From contig OZ038320.1 in the NCBI GenBank assembly GCA_964035795.1, positions 30,566,875-30,630,874 on the forward strand: a stretch of 64,000 bases of DNA. Reading direction: 5' to 3'. The stretch comes from Pterobdella sp. o SKG-2022 (Eukaryota; Annelida; Clitellata; Hirudinida; Piscicolidae). Within the stretch, counting starts at the first letter, position 1; each line of letters starts with the position of its first letter. This document shows, piece by piece, positions 1-22,000 of the stretch. Under the pieces are notes generated by a model. That model had not been told where the DNA came from and did no database searches. It saw only the letters and a program-made list of their open reading frames with translations. The position numbers were made by a program, and so were the translations under genes.

Positions 1-3000
1 GCACATCCATGAATAATTATTTCAAACGGGTTTTTTGGTGTTTCAAACTTAGTCCCTAATGCAATTAAAGCACCTAATTTGGTAACGTTACACCGGTAAC
101 AAAAAGCTTTGTGCTTTTTTAGAAATAAACTTGGTTTGGGTTTAATTAATTTTTGAATTATTGACGTTTGGTTAAGACTTCTGTGTTGTGCTTTCTTACT
201 TAAACCATTTAATTCAATGGCTTGGTTTTTGTTGAAGTTTTTTTCCCACCTTCATGAAGCTTGTTTAGTAAAGTATAATTAAATGAACAGATAAATTTTA
301 ATCCAAGTAGGAAAGGTACGTATCCATTTGCAAGCAAGAGAAGATAACTAACAAATATTAAAGTAATGAAAATCGAAAACCTATTAATCAATAATACATT
401 GAAGTTTTATTTAATGTGAAAAAAATAATGGTAACCTTTTTTTTAATGATAGGAAAACTTGAAATCTCAAAAGGTAAAACAGTTCAGGTGTTAATGTTTA
501 TGTGTTATGCGCTAAATATTTGAGAAATATCAACAACAAAAACTAATCGAATTCCATTAAAAATTATTTATAAATTAATTTTTAATTAATAAATTTAAAA
601 AAAATTATAATAATTAATTTTAATATCTTTCAAGTCGTTTTACATGTGTTTTTTATACAAGCTTGTTCACATATCCCAGTGTATATTATTCAATAAACAA
701 AGCATTATCTCAAATTCACTGAAATATATTACCAAAAACATAAGTATGTTTTATATCATTTGTATACAAAAATAACGTCTGCAAGAAACTTGTCTAAGCC
801 AAACAGTGTGTATATATTTGTATGAGTATATTGTATTTATATACAATATAGTATATTTTAGTTCTTTCTATTCCAATCTTCCGCTTGTGATTATATATAG
901 TGAGTGAATTGGAGAGGTATGTGTAGTAGTTTCCATCGAGATCTAATTATTTTTTTTTGACTAGAATTTCGCTTTCGACCATAGTCATTGTAATTGTCAT
1001 GAATTGGTAGAATTTTTCAGTTTTCAATGTGTTAATTTATTTGATAAAACACATTCTCATGCATATATATATATATATATGTATATATAGGTGAGCGATA
1101 AGATTTTTAAAGTGAAAAAATAATTTGACAGAAAGTAAATTGTATTCTTGTAATTAAGTTAATGAAATTGGATATTCATTATTTCAAGTTGGGATGTAAG
1201 TTAACCTTTAGATAAAGGAAAAACTTGATCTATTAATATTTACGTTTATATTCAAGTGCTTGCTCTTATTAGTAACAGTGTTAGATCCAACATGAAAAGT
1301 TGCATTTAATTAATTAAAAATAAAACACTTTAAATATTTAATTTGGTAATGTAATTAATAACACTTTTTTATTCAAAATTTTAATTAATTCAAGGGAATG
1401 TTGATGAAAACAAGAAAGTGGTGAAGATCAATTATACAAGCAATGTATCATGATTCTTCCCACTTTAAGCCTTCTTTCACTACTGTCTTCAAAACAGGTA
1501 GCTTGAAAACCCACATCTCATTTTACCACAATAGCCTGAAAGTGATTAACTTTTAAAAATAACAACATTTCCAGTCTTATATTGTTTCTGGTTAAAAGCT
1601 ATTTAAATATAACAAGTTGAAATAAGTTGTTATTTTTTATCCATGCATACAATTGTTAAAATCATTTTGTTTTCACTGTTTTCAAGATGCTTTTAAACAT
1701 CTGTTTAAGCCTATATATAAATCTATAAATAAACAGATCAAGTTTTTAGAAATTTTTAAAAATCCAAACATTAACACTGATAATATTTACAACATACATG
1801 TATATGAACTGAAATTTTGTAGTATTAAAGCTACATTTTTTTCAATATAGTTGTTTTTCTTCTCTATATTTTTTTTTATTTATTTTCAATTTTAATATTC
1901 AGTTTATTCTTGTTATTTGATTTTTGTCTGAATATTAATTTTCTTATTCCTCACCACACCAGTTATTTTTAATGCTTGTATACAGATTGTTGATGGAGAA
2001 ATTGCTATGATGAATATAATTCTAAATATAACAGAAAGTTCACCTTTAATGATTGATACCACTTTCAAGCCATGATTAGTTGATTCTAAACAGCAAACCC
2101 TTGAAATCTGGTTAAGCATTATGACATTTATACAATAAGTATATAAGGTCTATTAATATACTTTAGATGCAAAAATGAAATAAAAGATAAAACGAATAGT
2201 GCTATAAATTGCAACTGAATGAAAACCTCAAAACAGTATTACTCACAAGCTACTAATCTATGATACTGTTTTAGGACACTAATAATCCCAAGTTATTTAT
2301 CTTTTTTTTATTATTTTCTTGTTCTCGTTTCATTTAAACGTTCACAAAACAAACAGAAAACCTTCATTCATTAAATATTTGATTTAAAAATTTAATTTTA
2401 TTTATTAATCTGAAATTTTTTATATCCGTATTTGAACAGATGAATCGTTTCGATTCACATGTCAAATATCCCGCGAAAATCTTTGGTTGAAATTGGTTCA
2501 AAATAATATGGTACCGCAAAAACAGGTTGTAGTAACTAAACTTAGAGCATATATTAAAAATTAGAATTAAATATTTACATAAAAACATTAAAATAAAAAT
2601 TAACATCAAAACAGGTTAAATATTAAATCCAAAATATTAAATTGATATTTTTAATACAAACCCTACAATAAATACTCTTATTAAAATACTAACAATATTT
2701 TAATTAAATAACTCAATAAAACGAGCATATAACAGTTAATTTAAGCTGCTAACTTCACGTTTGACCTTGTAGTGCTAATTGTAGGGCATACATGCATTAA
2801 GTGCACGATGAAAAAGGATGAAAATGCAGACTTTTAATTCAATAAAACATTTTTCAAATCCAAGCTCGATATTACCTCAAATGGAGTTAATGCATATTTA
2901 TGGCCTTGGAAATTTCATTCGGTTTTATCTCGCTAATGTTTAATTAATTCGTTTTTTTAATTTTGTTTATCGGGATAAATTTTCAATTTTGTTTTTTTTT

Positions 3001-3579
3001 AATTTTTTGAGAATATATTTTAAAATTCCACATGTTCAAAGTATATTTTTACATTAAAGAATTTCCATATGAATCACAAAAAAGTCTATTATTACAATGA
3101 GGAATGAAACCTTTTTATTTGAATAGTTTGAAAGCATGGGATATTAAGTTAACGCATGCAGTATGTAAACAAGCCACAGCTCCTAACACATTTTTCAAGT
3201 TTGATTAGTGAAAGGAATATTTTAATATTTCCTCTATAATTTTCATTGTGCTAATTTGAGTCTTTGATGATTATGTTTAAAAGAATCAGAAAAACTGTTT
3301 AAATCAGTTTTTGAAATCAAACTTTTATTGACTGAATAACACAAAGCTTTCGTGATAGATATCAATAATAAATCTACACAACATAATGATTCATTAGAAA
3401 ACAAAGCAGAACTAGAAAACATAATAATTTAAATTTTATATGTAAGATTAATTTCAATGCTTTTCACTATTTGATAGTGTAACTTAGGCTTTCGAAAAAA
3501 TATAAGATAATTCGTGTAATGATATATACATATAGTGTTTGAAAAAGATTTGAGATACCATTTATTTACACTAATTAAT
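1..3579. other. Non-coding region upstream of KANK
   Basis: I see no supportable coding exon here; open frames are short and AT-biased on both strands. There is a short (AT)n run at about 1061-1090, and poly-T or poly-A stretches throughout. Bases 3311-3352 are a partial copy of an interspersed repeat also seen at 14517-14560 (shared core: ACTTTTATT..ACTGAATAA..CACRAAGCTTT). Part of this stretch probably holds the promoter or 5' UTR exons of KANK, but no convincing promoter motif can be named. Confidence 0.5.
3311..3352 (-). repeat. Fragment of an interspersed repeat (family R1)
   Basis: This is about 42 bp with clear similarity to 14517-14560: both read AATCAAA(AA)CTTTTATT, ACTGAATAA, CACRAAGCTTT. 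The reverse strand pattern, ending in TTATTCAGT.AATAAAAGTTT, resembles 3' ends of old retroelements. It is not linked to any coding sequence here. Confidence 0.45.
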
Positions 3580-12449
<8,870 letters not shown>

Positions 12450-14668
12450 TTATTTTCAATTAATGTTCAACTTTACATAACATTTATTTATGACAGGCTA
12501 GAGAGTTACCTGGAAGTTGACGAAAAGTTTAAAGGAATATCTTGAATTAAATATAGCATTATATTTCACGTTTTGCTGATCTATTTATTAAAATTTTTTC
12601 ATTTCCCGATATTGTTTATTTTTCAGTTTCATTTTTATGATTTAAAAGATATTTCAAAACTGAAATTGTATCCTATTAAATAACTGTATTTTATAGAAAA
12701 TAAATGGATAAAGTTAAACTATTTTCTAGTTCAACTTACAAAATTTGATATACTTTTATAAGAAATATAAAACTAACTCTGTTTCGTGCTGATGATTTTA
12801 TTTCAGAAATAGTATTATTTTCTTGTTTTCTAGGTATATTATGCAGTAAGAGTGTCTTATGCACTGCTTACTCTGTTGTTAGTTATGCTATTTATTGAAA
12901 AAACATATTTTTTTTGAAGTATTTTGAATGCTTTAATAAAATTATTTTATAGACTTTTATTTGCTTTTAAATTCAAGTTGCACTTTGGAAGAAAGCTTGA
13001 TAGTTTGATAAAACTGCAGTATGCATAAAAGCTATGAAAAGAATATACTTAAAAATATCAGAAACTCAGATAAGTTTCTATAAGGTGCTTATACGATAAT
13101 TAAAAATGATAATAATAATAATATGCAAATAAAGCAGTTTTAAATACGGCCATCAAACTATACAAGAGTAAGATTTTACCTTTTCTTAATAAAACAAGTT
13201 TAAATGTCTGAATGGTCATTAATGGAATGCATTAAGTAGCTTAAACATTGTTATGTTGGCTCTATTTTCCATGTAAGTTTATGCATGGGTTGAGGGCCAC
13301 TTGTTTTTCAGGTCTAATTATGCTTTACAATTTCATGTTACTTTCATCTAGTTTTAGCATCTCTACCCGTTATTTTACCAAAATTCTTAATAATTCTTCG
13401 TTTGAGCAAAGTATATTCACAACCCGAAACTAAAATTTTTTGTTCATCAGCAAAATGTACGAAACTGTTTCAAGATAAACTTGAACTGATATGATAATGT
13501 AAGTTGGTCCTTGGGAAGTATTTTTCAAAACCAAAATTGTTGGTGATAAAATTTGATGTTTTGGAAAAAAAATATTTGAACTTCAATAAATACTTTCAGA
13601 AAATTTTATTTATTCCAAACAAACAGAATTTTTATTTTCAGTAACAAAAAATTTAAAAATTAAATAAAAACTAAAGTATTTAATAAATTCTTAACTTCAT
13701 TTACTGCTTTCTAGAAAAGACTTCGTTTTCTCTTTAAAACTCATGAATTTCTCATTTTTAAAAATTTTTGCTTTATTTATGGAAAACTTAATTTTGTTAA
13801 GGCTTGGACGTTTCTCTTTCCTGAATTTTTTAAAAATCAAAATCAAATACAAGTAGAAAAAATATTTAAAGTGAATGCAAAAATGGATTCATAGTGCGTG
13901 TTTCAATTAGATTGCTGCAAATAAAACTGAAGAAAAACACACTGGTGGAAAATATCTTCTGGAAAGCATAACTCAAGCTTAATGTGAAATTTCTGAAAAA
14001 TCTTTATTTCTGCTGAAAAATTGTCCGCTGTAGACTCCCCACAGATGCCATTAAATGTCTTAGCTAAAAGCACCAAGGCTTGAAATGTTAAAAAGCTTTT
14101 TTATTATTATTTAAACTCTATCAAATGTTTTTTGAGCCTGATACTAACGTAGAAACACCTTAGTTATTCCTCATGATACATTTTTGAGAAGAATAAGATG
14201 TCCTTTTGTCTCCACTCTTGCCTATATCCCTCACACTACTCCGTTTGATTTTTTCCCAGTTTCAGGCATAATATCTCAAACATTCTCAAAGTTTTCTTCA
14301 TTTGAAATAACCCTACCTCTTTTCTCTAAACGAAAAATAGTGAGTTTCCATCAGAATGAAGTGAGAGTTTGATTATGACAAAAGATGAAAGACAGACCAA
14401 GAAGCAGCTGACGCAAGGACATGGAAGGTGACACAAAGAAGATGGATGAATATGAGTCAATGGTGAAAAAGCTGGAGCTTCTGACTCAATAAAAAATACT
14501 TGAAGATTTCACTTCGAATCAAAAACTTTTATTAACTGAATAATAACACGAAGCTTTTCGTAAGTTGACCTCACATTATCAAGTATACAAACTTGAAGAT
14601 TCATGGTGACCTGTTTTTTTCCCAAAACAATAGGTCTTAAAAAATAATCTAATATAGTAATTACTCAC
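12450..14668. other. KANK 3' UTR and intergenic sequence
   Basis: No supportable exon was seen. AATAAA occurs at about 12699 and could be the KANK polyadenylation signal about 250 nt after the stop, but AATAAA is common in such AT-rich DNA. A copy of repeat R1 lies at 14517-14560. Missing 3' exons of the minus-strand gene that begins to its right could be here, but I could not recognise them. Confidence 0.4.
14517..14600 (-). repeat. Interspersed repeat family R1, second copy
   Basis: It is similar to 3311-3352 and continues into a motif containing ACATTATCAAGT. That motif recurs as ACTTGATAATGT near 43105 and as ACATTATCAAGT near 26850. This suggests one dispersed family, possibly the 3' end of a Penelope-like or other retroelement; the family assignment is inference. 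Confidence 0.4.
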
Positions 14669-16348
14669 CCTCGTGACAAATGCATTGACAGCCCCATCAC
14701 GGCCATAAACAACACTGTTGCTGTGACTAAGAGCGCCAGATTAAGCCAACCTGGAAATTTTTTTTAAATTAATTTTTTTATTGTGAAGTTTTTATAAAAT
14801 CTTTTGACTCACGCTTCCTATGAGGAGTTTCGCTTTCTGTTTTACCTGATCAATGTGTTTCGATTTTATTTCAGTATGAACATGTATGAAGAGAGTGATA
14901 AAAATAATATTAAGCTAAGCATTGTCTTGTATGCTTTATTTTTTAAGCAGCACATGGTTAAACACTTAAAATACATTGTTGCAAAAAGCTTAAATATATT
15001 TGTTCTTTGAGAAGTTTGCAAAACTTCAGGCGGTGAGCGTGAGCTGGATGGTAAATGTGAGACGATGTGAGAACCAAATAATGAACAAAACACAGGAATG
15101 GCGCAGCTGGGGTTCATAATGAAGAATTCATATAACTATATGAAAAGGTCACATAAAGAGGAAAGCTGGAAAGAAAACTGATATTCATAGGGATAAAAAC
15201 AAAGGTTTTTTTTCTGAAATTATTCTACTAATAGTATTTGTGGGTGAGCCCCAATTAGAATAAGTATAGTTAGACGTTGCATTTAAAATTTGCTATACAA
15301 GAGGCAAAATGAAAAGATCAAAATTGATTTAAATCAGTTGAAAATTTTGAAAAATTTTAAAAGTTGCCAAGAACTTATGCAACTACTAACAAGCTTGATA
15401 GGCACTCTGTTTTAGAAGCCTTTATCTTCTAAAAAAACCTACGAGCCATCTTTAAAAGTGCGATAAAACAAACCTACCTTTGCAAAAAATTGGAAAAATG
15501 TCTCTAAAAGCTGCAGTTGGCAGATCGATAAAGTGGTAAATGCCAGCAATAATTTCCAGTATAAAAAACCCTGTAAGGCCTGTTGGAATAGCATTGATAG
15601 GAATGCCTAAAATGGTCGGAGAGAGAGTGCAGTTGATTGAAGAATAAAGCTCATAAGTTTCAAGTGGAAATATTTCACAAAGGTTTTTAAGCGTTTAATA
15701 TTTCTACTCAAGAATTACGAAGCTTTTCATAAGCAAGGTAAATTTCTAAAGTTTTTTCGTCTAAAAAAAGTTATGTTAAAAAAGATTTCTGCTAGCTGGT
15801 GCCAAAAATTAAAGCAGAAAAGTTTGATGTTTGAGAAATCAGTTGTTTATTTATTCCTATCAGTTTAGTCACTTTAAAAATAATTTATTCAGTTACAGAT
15901 GAGTAAGTTGCAAACTTGTAGCTTCTTCTAGTTCCACTTGCAAGGCTTCAAGGTAATAGGAAGAAAAAGTTCTAAAATAAATGGTGTCTGTCAAGGTCGG
16001 AGGACAGAATTGAGTTTTATACCATTCAGCTTCAGAATCTTCTGAAAATCCAAACATAGGTTGTTTTTCCCACCTGAAAAAATTTATACAATAATTTTAA
16101 TATCAAGCTAAATTCATATTTAGTTTTATTGGAAAATAAAAGATTACTTACTTTTCAACGCTGTGTTTAATAAAAACGCGTTTTACCATATATTCCTTAC
16201 GAAAAACAAGTTTCATACATCCACTGTTTGGAAGAAAATTTCCAAAAATGTTAATATGTTGTAAAAAATTTGAATACATAGAAAGAAACCTCATATTTCC
16301 TAAAACTGACAGAGCTTTCAATTTTGGCCAAATATCATAATTAGCCAT
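14669..16348 (-). CDS. Unidentified protein with membrane segments, 3' end not found
   Basis: I do not recognise this gene. Minus-strand exons that join in phase: 16348-16152 (starts MANYDIWPKLKALSVLGN; an in-frame stop lies just upstream of this ATG), 16073 to about 15916, 15606-15478 and 14750-14669. The first two join at phase 2 across GTAAGT/CAG. The second could either stop at 15893 (...LQLTHL, with AATAAA about 40 nt on) or splice at a weak GTTTGC donor (15915) into the third at phase 1. Exons three and four join at phase 1 and encode two hydrophobic segments (LTGFFILEIIAGIYHF and LNLALLVTATVLFMAVMGL). The last donor is GGGTGAGT, so the frame continues left, unlocated. The helix pair is loosely reminiscent of DoxX/TMEM35-type proteins (LEIIAG versus LEVACG), but this is weak. 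One gene or two is undecided. Confidence 0.45.
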
Positions 16349-16509
16349 AAGTTACTAAATGACATATAGTTAATATATAAATCTTCGTTTTAATACTTTT
16401 GAATGATTATTGTTAGATTTTGAAAATTTCACGTTAAAATGAAATAACTCAAAATATAAAATTTTTCAATCAAAGCATAAATAATTTAGTTTCAAATGAC
16501 CATAAAGAC

Positions 16510-16630
16510 CTTTCTATCCACACTTTCATGAAAGACAAACGGGAACCAGGACCAGCTTCACCGTAACACTGGACAAACATTTTAACGTCAAGTTTATCAA
16601 AGTCCACTAGTTCTTGCAGACATATGCGAA
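16510..16630 (-). CDS. Isolated coding exon, protein unidentified
   Basis: Reading on the minus strand, a TAG acceptor is followed by an open frame with low AT bias encoding CLQELVDFDKLDVKMFVQCY and then GEAGPGSRLSFMKVWIER, then a possible donor (AAAG/GTCTTT). The amino-acid composition looks like a real exon and unlike the surrounding AT-rich noise. It lies just upstream of the MANYDIW exon, but its phase-2 end does not join that exon cleanly. It may therefore belong to a separate or degenerate gene, or the intervening exon is missed. Confidence 0.4.
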
Positions 16631-18924
16631 CTATGAAGTTATGTTAATTTATATTTTGATCTCAGTGATGTGAAATCCAGCTTTTATAAAAATTTGGATA
16701 AAAAGATATTACTTTTTAAGCAAAATAATATTGCCAAAGAGACGAACTGCTTTCTAACCAGCATCTAGGATCCTTTCAATCTTTTTGAAAATTTTCTTTC
16801 AATGAAAATTAAACATTAAAATGGAAATTTTGAAAAAATCTGCTATACGGATTCTTAAATAACTATTTAACCAACAAAGTTGCATGATCTTCAAGTTTCC
16901 AATCAAAATGGAGTTTTTGGTTTGTATCTCTTATAGAAAAATCTTAAAGAATTTGTTTATTTTCAACGTCAAAATTTAATTCGACTATCCGCATAATAAT
17001 CGTTCAATCGATTAAAATACATTAAATAATTTGAAATAATTACCCTAATATTGGCACAATATTTGTTTATTGGTATTACATTTATTGGTTGAATTTGTTT
17101 AAATTTTTTTAAAATGTTTTTTTATATACGCCTTTGGGACCTGGTAACTATTCTCTAACCTGAAAAAATATACTTTCAAACCTTTAGCTAATTTTAAAAA
17201 AATTATATCTTTTTGTTTTTGAAGTATACCCTCGTGGATAAAACCCATTTAAAAAAGCCATTCGGTACTACCATCTCACCGAAACAAAGAAATTTCAAAA
17301 GCACTCGAAATAAATTTATTCAACAAACAATTTTTAAGGCACTGATATTTAAGTTAATGTTCGACAGGTCTAAAGTATAAATAGTTCTTTTTAGACAACC
17401 AGATGATGCCTCTCCAAAAAGAAAAAAAAGCTAATTCTTCATGAATGACTTGAACTTAATCGTTTTATATTTAATTAAGTTTTTAGAGAAATTTTAAAAT
17501 TTTTCATGCGATATGCGTGGTGAAACGACTCTAGTTCTTTATAAGCGAGAAATGCGAATATTTAGTTTTTTTCTCTAAGATAAATTCAAACTTTCCTGAA
17601 TGTTTGATGAGATTTCTCAAAATTACTTGATTTGTTTATTCAGCGTAGGTGGTCCAAGTCTCGACACTAAATTATGAAATTTGTTTTACTAGAAAGCAGA
17701 GTTTTGTGTTAAAAAGGTTTAGAAGACAAATAAATAATTTGATGTTATTGCCGACGAAAGTAATGTAGTACAGAAAAAGAATTGAAAGCTGTATTTGATG
17801 CCATAGAACATTCAGACTTTTGATGATAGTGAATAATGGAAACTTAAAATAACATAATCTTAAAAGTAGATTATTTACAAAAGATATCGATTTAGAGGAA
17901 TTAAAAAACCATCAACAAAAAATTCTTTTAACTTTCTAAAAAGAAAAATATTAAAAATTCTAGGGGCAAATAACATTCCAGTAGATAATAGTGAATACTA
18001 ATGTATATAAAAAGCATACCCTCGTGTTAAATAACAATTTAAACTAGAAAAAACTAGCCAGCTGACCAATATAAAAATAAACAAAAACTTTTATATATTA
18101 AAATGAATAAATAATTCAACATTATTAAAAGGTGTTTGCAACATTCAATAAATATTCAATATCCAAATGTGTCGAAAATTATTTGAATAGAAAACAAGAC
18201 TTTTACTACACTAAATAACATGTTTTAAAAGACTCCATAAAAATATGCGCATAATTCAAGTCAAATCATGGAAACATTTTGAGAAATAGCAATATTGGCC
18301 ATGCAGATGACACAAAACCCATCCTTGAAGGTTTGTTTGATGCATGAATATGCTCACAAAATAACAGTGAATTTATGAAGGATTATTGACATGAAGTATG
18401 CTGGCAGATGGTGCCTAAGTTATAATAGATAGAACGTCCAGCACAACACCTATATATATATATTAAAAAGTATGACAATAAGAATAAATGGTTTTCCGAT
18501 ACAAAATTCCTCAAGCTCTGCCGATAGTTGCATGACTCTACAGAATTGCATTCAATAATATGCACGAAGCCGTTGGTATACTGACTAGTCCGTGACAAAC
18601 CACGCAGAATGTCTATTGCACATGATAAATATATAAAACACCCTATCTGTACAATTTTGAAATGAATCTTTACCACAAAAATATCATATTTTCAACACTC
18701 TTTCAAACTTCTATTACAAGTACCATCTACGTCATGAAGCACCTCGGTTTGGAGCAACAAATCCAGGAAGGTGATGATAAAAAAAACAACTCACCAGTAA
18801 AACTGATGATTACTCAAAACCACAACATCTTCGTCATTTACGTCTTTTAAAAACTTCCTCTCCACAACCTCAACCATCAAGTAAAATACTACAACCCTAC
18901 CTAACACCCCACATCAAAACCTCC
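16631..18924. other. Intergenic, AT-rich, no gene seen
   Basis: There are scattered short open frames only. An 18.66-18.85 kb plus-strand frame (62 aa, starting MNLYHKN) has no recognisable feature. Confidence 0.4.
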
Positions 18925-19070
18925 TAACCGCATGACTCACACCTCCAACTTTCGTGGAACACACCTTCAACACCGCATGACTCCCACCTCCAACACTGCA
19001 CGACTACCACCTCCAACACCGCATGACTGCACAATTTCAACACCGCATAGCAGACACCTTTAACACAACC
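18925..19070. repeat. Minisatellite, unit about 20-26 bp
   Basis: Tandem, imperfect copies of a unit containing CAACACCGCATGACT followed by a CACCTC or similar spacer, about five to six copies. It is C-rich in contrast to its surroundings. It ends directly at the CLN3 stop codon (TAA, minus strand, 19073-19071), so it would form the start of the CLN3 3' UTR. Confidence 0.7.
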
Positions 19071-22000
19071 TTAAAGGCTGCACATGAAGTTATGCAGTTG
19101 TATGGATAGGAGGGCAGCGAAGGTGATGCCTAGTGAGTCAGAGATGCATGTAACACTCATGCTCATCTCTTTGTCTCTGGCGTCCACCTGGAGGTTTATG
19201 AAGGTGTAAGTTGGTTGCGAAGGGAGTATTATAGTGAACGTTGGTTGGTTGTTCATATCTGGACTATCATCTTGAATAACGATAATTAAGGGAGTCAGTA
19301 ATAATGATAGGAATAATACTAATAATAATAATAATAATGCTATGAATGGTGAGAATGATTATCCTATTAATAACAAAAAGAACATGGAAAAATAATTAAT
19401 AAAAAAACTAATTATATGAAAATAAATTGAGAAAATATTTAATTGAAAACAATAATTGATCCTTATTCTTATCACTATCATCACCGTCATTAGCATTAAT
19501 ATTAAAAACAAATCGAAGGCATTATTACACTATGTAAGATGGCAAAGAATGTGTTGACGTAGGCTCCTCCACTGATGACTCCTTCAACGATGATGATGAT
19601 GAAGACGATGATGATGGAAGTGATATAGTGGAAGAAGATTTGCAAGAAAAGAAGCAGAAAGATTGTGAGCTGTGGTGAGTGGTTTTTAAAAGATGAGATT
19701 TTATTTTTTTGCATTTAATGTCACGTTACCCTTATAAGTGTGGGTGCTTCACTTATTAGGATAGAATAAGCTGCACAGAAAATATTCAAAAATATCCATA
19801 ATATAACACTGCATAAAAAACAGCAACAAAACAAAGTAGATAAGGACCCACATTCAACAGTTTAAAAATCAAAAAACTTCGATCATCAATGAAAACACAC
19901 CATAAAAACACCAACAGGAAAAAATCTACCAAGAAAGACACTATCAAAAGTCACAAAACCTATCCCCTTATGACGCACCTGTATGGAGGGGAAGAGCCAG
20001 GTGAAGGGCACCTGAAGGATGTTGATGGAGGATCTGGACAAGAAGACTCCCAGCTGGTACATCACTAGATACCTGGCGTGAGTGTAGATTGATATCTTAT
20101 CCCTTATTGATATTGTATGTAGAAGATATCTTATGGATCGCCTTTTTAATCGTTGCACCATTATAATACAATAGTATATTATTATTGTTGTTTAGAACAT
20201 TGGTACGTTACTACTATTATTATTCTTATCATAATAGTACTTCTATGATAATAATAACAATAATAATAAAAATAATAATACCAATACTTATAATAATAAT
20301 AATAATAATACTTAATAAAAATTATCCTTATAACGCACCATCTGTACTGCTGAGGCACACCCAGCCAAGTGTCCTTGAAGATGATCAACTCAAACTGGTA
20401 GTGATGATTGCACATATATAGTAACCATTTATAAAACATCAATTTGAGGAATTCATACATTTATTGAGCAATATGCTATAAGTTTCCGTAAGTATGGTCT
20501 TATCATAAAACATCGGAAGTTATATTATCTATCAGCCACAGTTACTGAGACATGTATAACAGTATAAGTTAATATGATTAATATCATGTACAGGTTATTG
20601 CTTCAGAGAAGAACATAAATCTATTTTGCATTTAGCACATCTGGGCGCCTTAAAGTTATAACGGAGATGAAACTGAATAATATTCATAATAATTATCTAT
20701 TCTAATGAATTTATATGCCAATTATTATGCTTGTATGATGAGTTAATTAACGTTGGTAATAAAAGTCAAATAATTAATAAATTCAGTATGAATTTAAAAT
20801 ATTCATAAATATCTAATGAAAAACTCAAAAGTTCTGAAAATGTCCAATACGCTCATGCATACAGCACATCAACACACTGGGGAAAAAGCAAGGAAACACT
20901 CATCACCACATAAAAAACATTACTCCTTCCCATCATCGAATACGCCAACACCATCTGGTCACCTATCATCTCATCCACCTCCCTCAACAAAATCCAAAAA
21001 ATCCAAAACGCAGCCTTGAGAACAATCACCGGCTGCACCCTAGACACCAACACCCAACACTTCCACTCAGAGACCAAAATCCTCCCGCTCCAAAAACTAT
21101 CTCAAACTTCACGCATCACAACTCACACAAAAAGCCTCCTACCCCACTTACCACACAAGAAGCCCACCCCAGATACAAAAAACAATCCACATTCAACAAC
21201 AACATCAACTATACCCTAAACTTACCCTCCTCCACCCAGACCACCTCTCACACACATAAAAAACAACATGAAAACCATACATACAAAAATAGTACATGAC
21301 TCATATCATCCACTCACAACAAAATCCTCAACAAGCAACCCCCCCCCTTCCCCCATTCATAAATCAGGAACCACCTTAGACCACCACACTCGCCGCACTC
21401 TCACCCAACTCAAATCAAACAAATAACCTTTCATCCTCTCATACCTCAACAAAATGTCACCTTCATCTCATCGCTCACCTTCATGCCCACTCTGCCAAAC
21501 ACACATTCACGACACCCCTCACTTCTTCACCTGCCCTAAAATAAATACCACACTGGGTCCCAAGAGTCTGTGGACCGACCCCGCGAGAGCGGCTGAGCTC
21601 CTCGACCACTGGACGGTCTTGATGGGGACATGAGGAGCACCCAACAAGACTAAGGTGCTCGGGGTAAAAATAAAAAAAAATACGGCACAAGTCCACATAT
21701 TAACTCACATCAAATTCTTGTCACCATTACAAAAGCACCATCAAACGCACCCACACAAACCACGCATATAATCCATGTCCAACCCATGCTAGCATGGAAA
21801 CGGACGTAAAACAATGATGATGATGATAAGTGATATTACCAAAGCCTGATTGATGACGTATTCAATGAGGAAGACGAGGAAGAGGGGAATCATGTACTTA
21901 AGGAGGGGCTGTGTTGATGTGTGAGAGTTGTATGCCAACATTTCCATCGTTATTTTTGGTTGAAGCTTATATTTTTTGTATCTTAAAATTAATGATTGTT

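Noticed and set aside
18572..18602. Hammerhead-ribozyme-like core (CTGACTAGTCCGTGACAAAC)
   Set aside because: It resembles CTGATGA-stem-GAAA, but both conserved core blocks are altered (CTGACTA; CAAA), stem II is only three pairs, and I see no matching stem I/III cleavage context. Chance match or dead relic.
20182..20460. Overlapping 78-92 codon frames rich in Tyr/Ile
   Set aside because: They are translated TTA/AAT microsatellite; only 20339-20394 (minus) is a true CLN3 exon.
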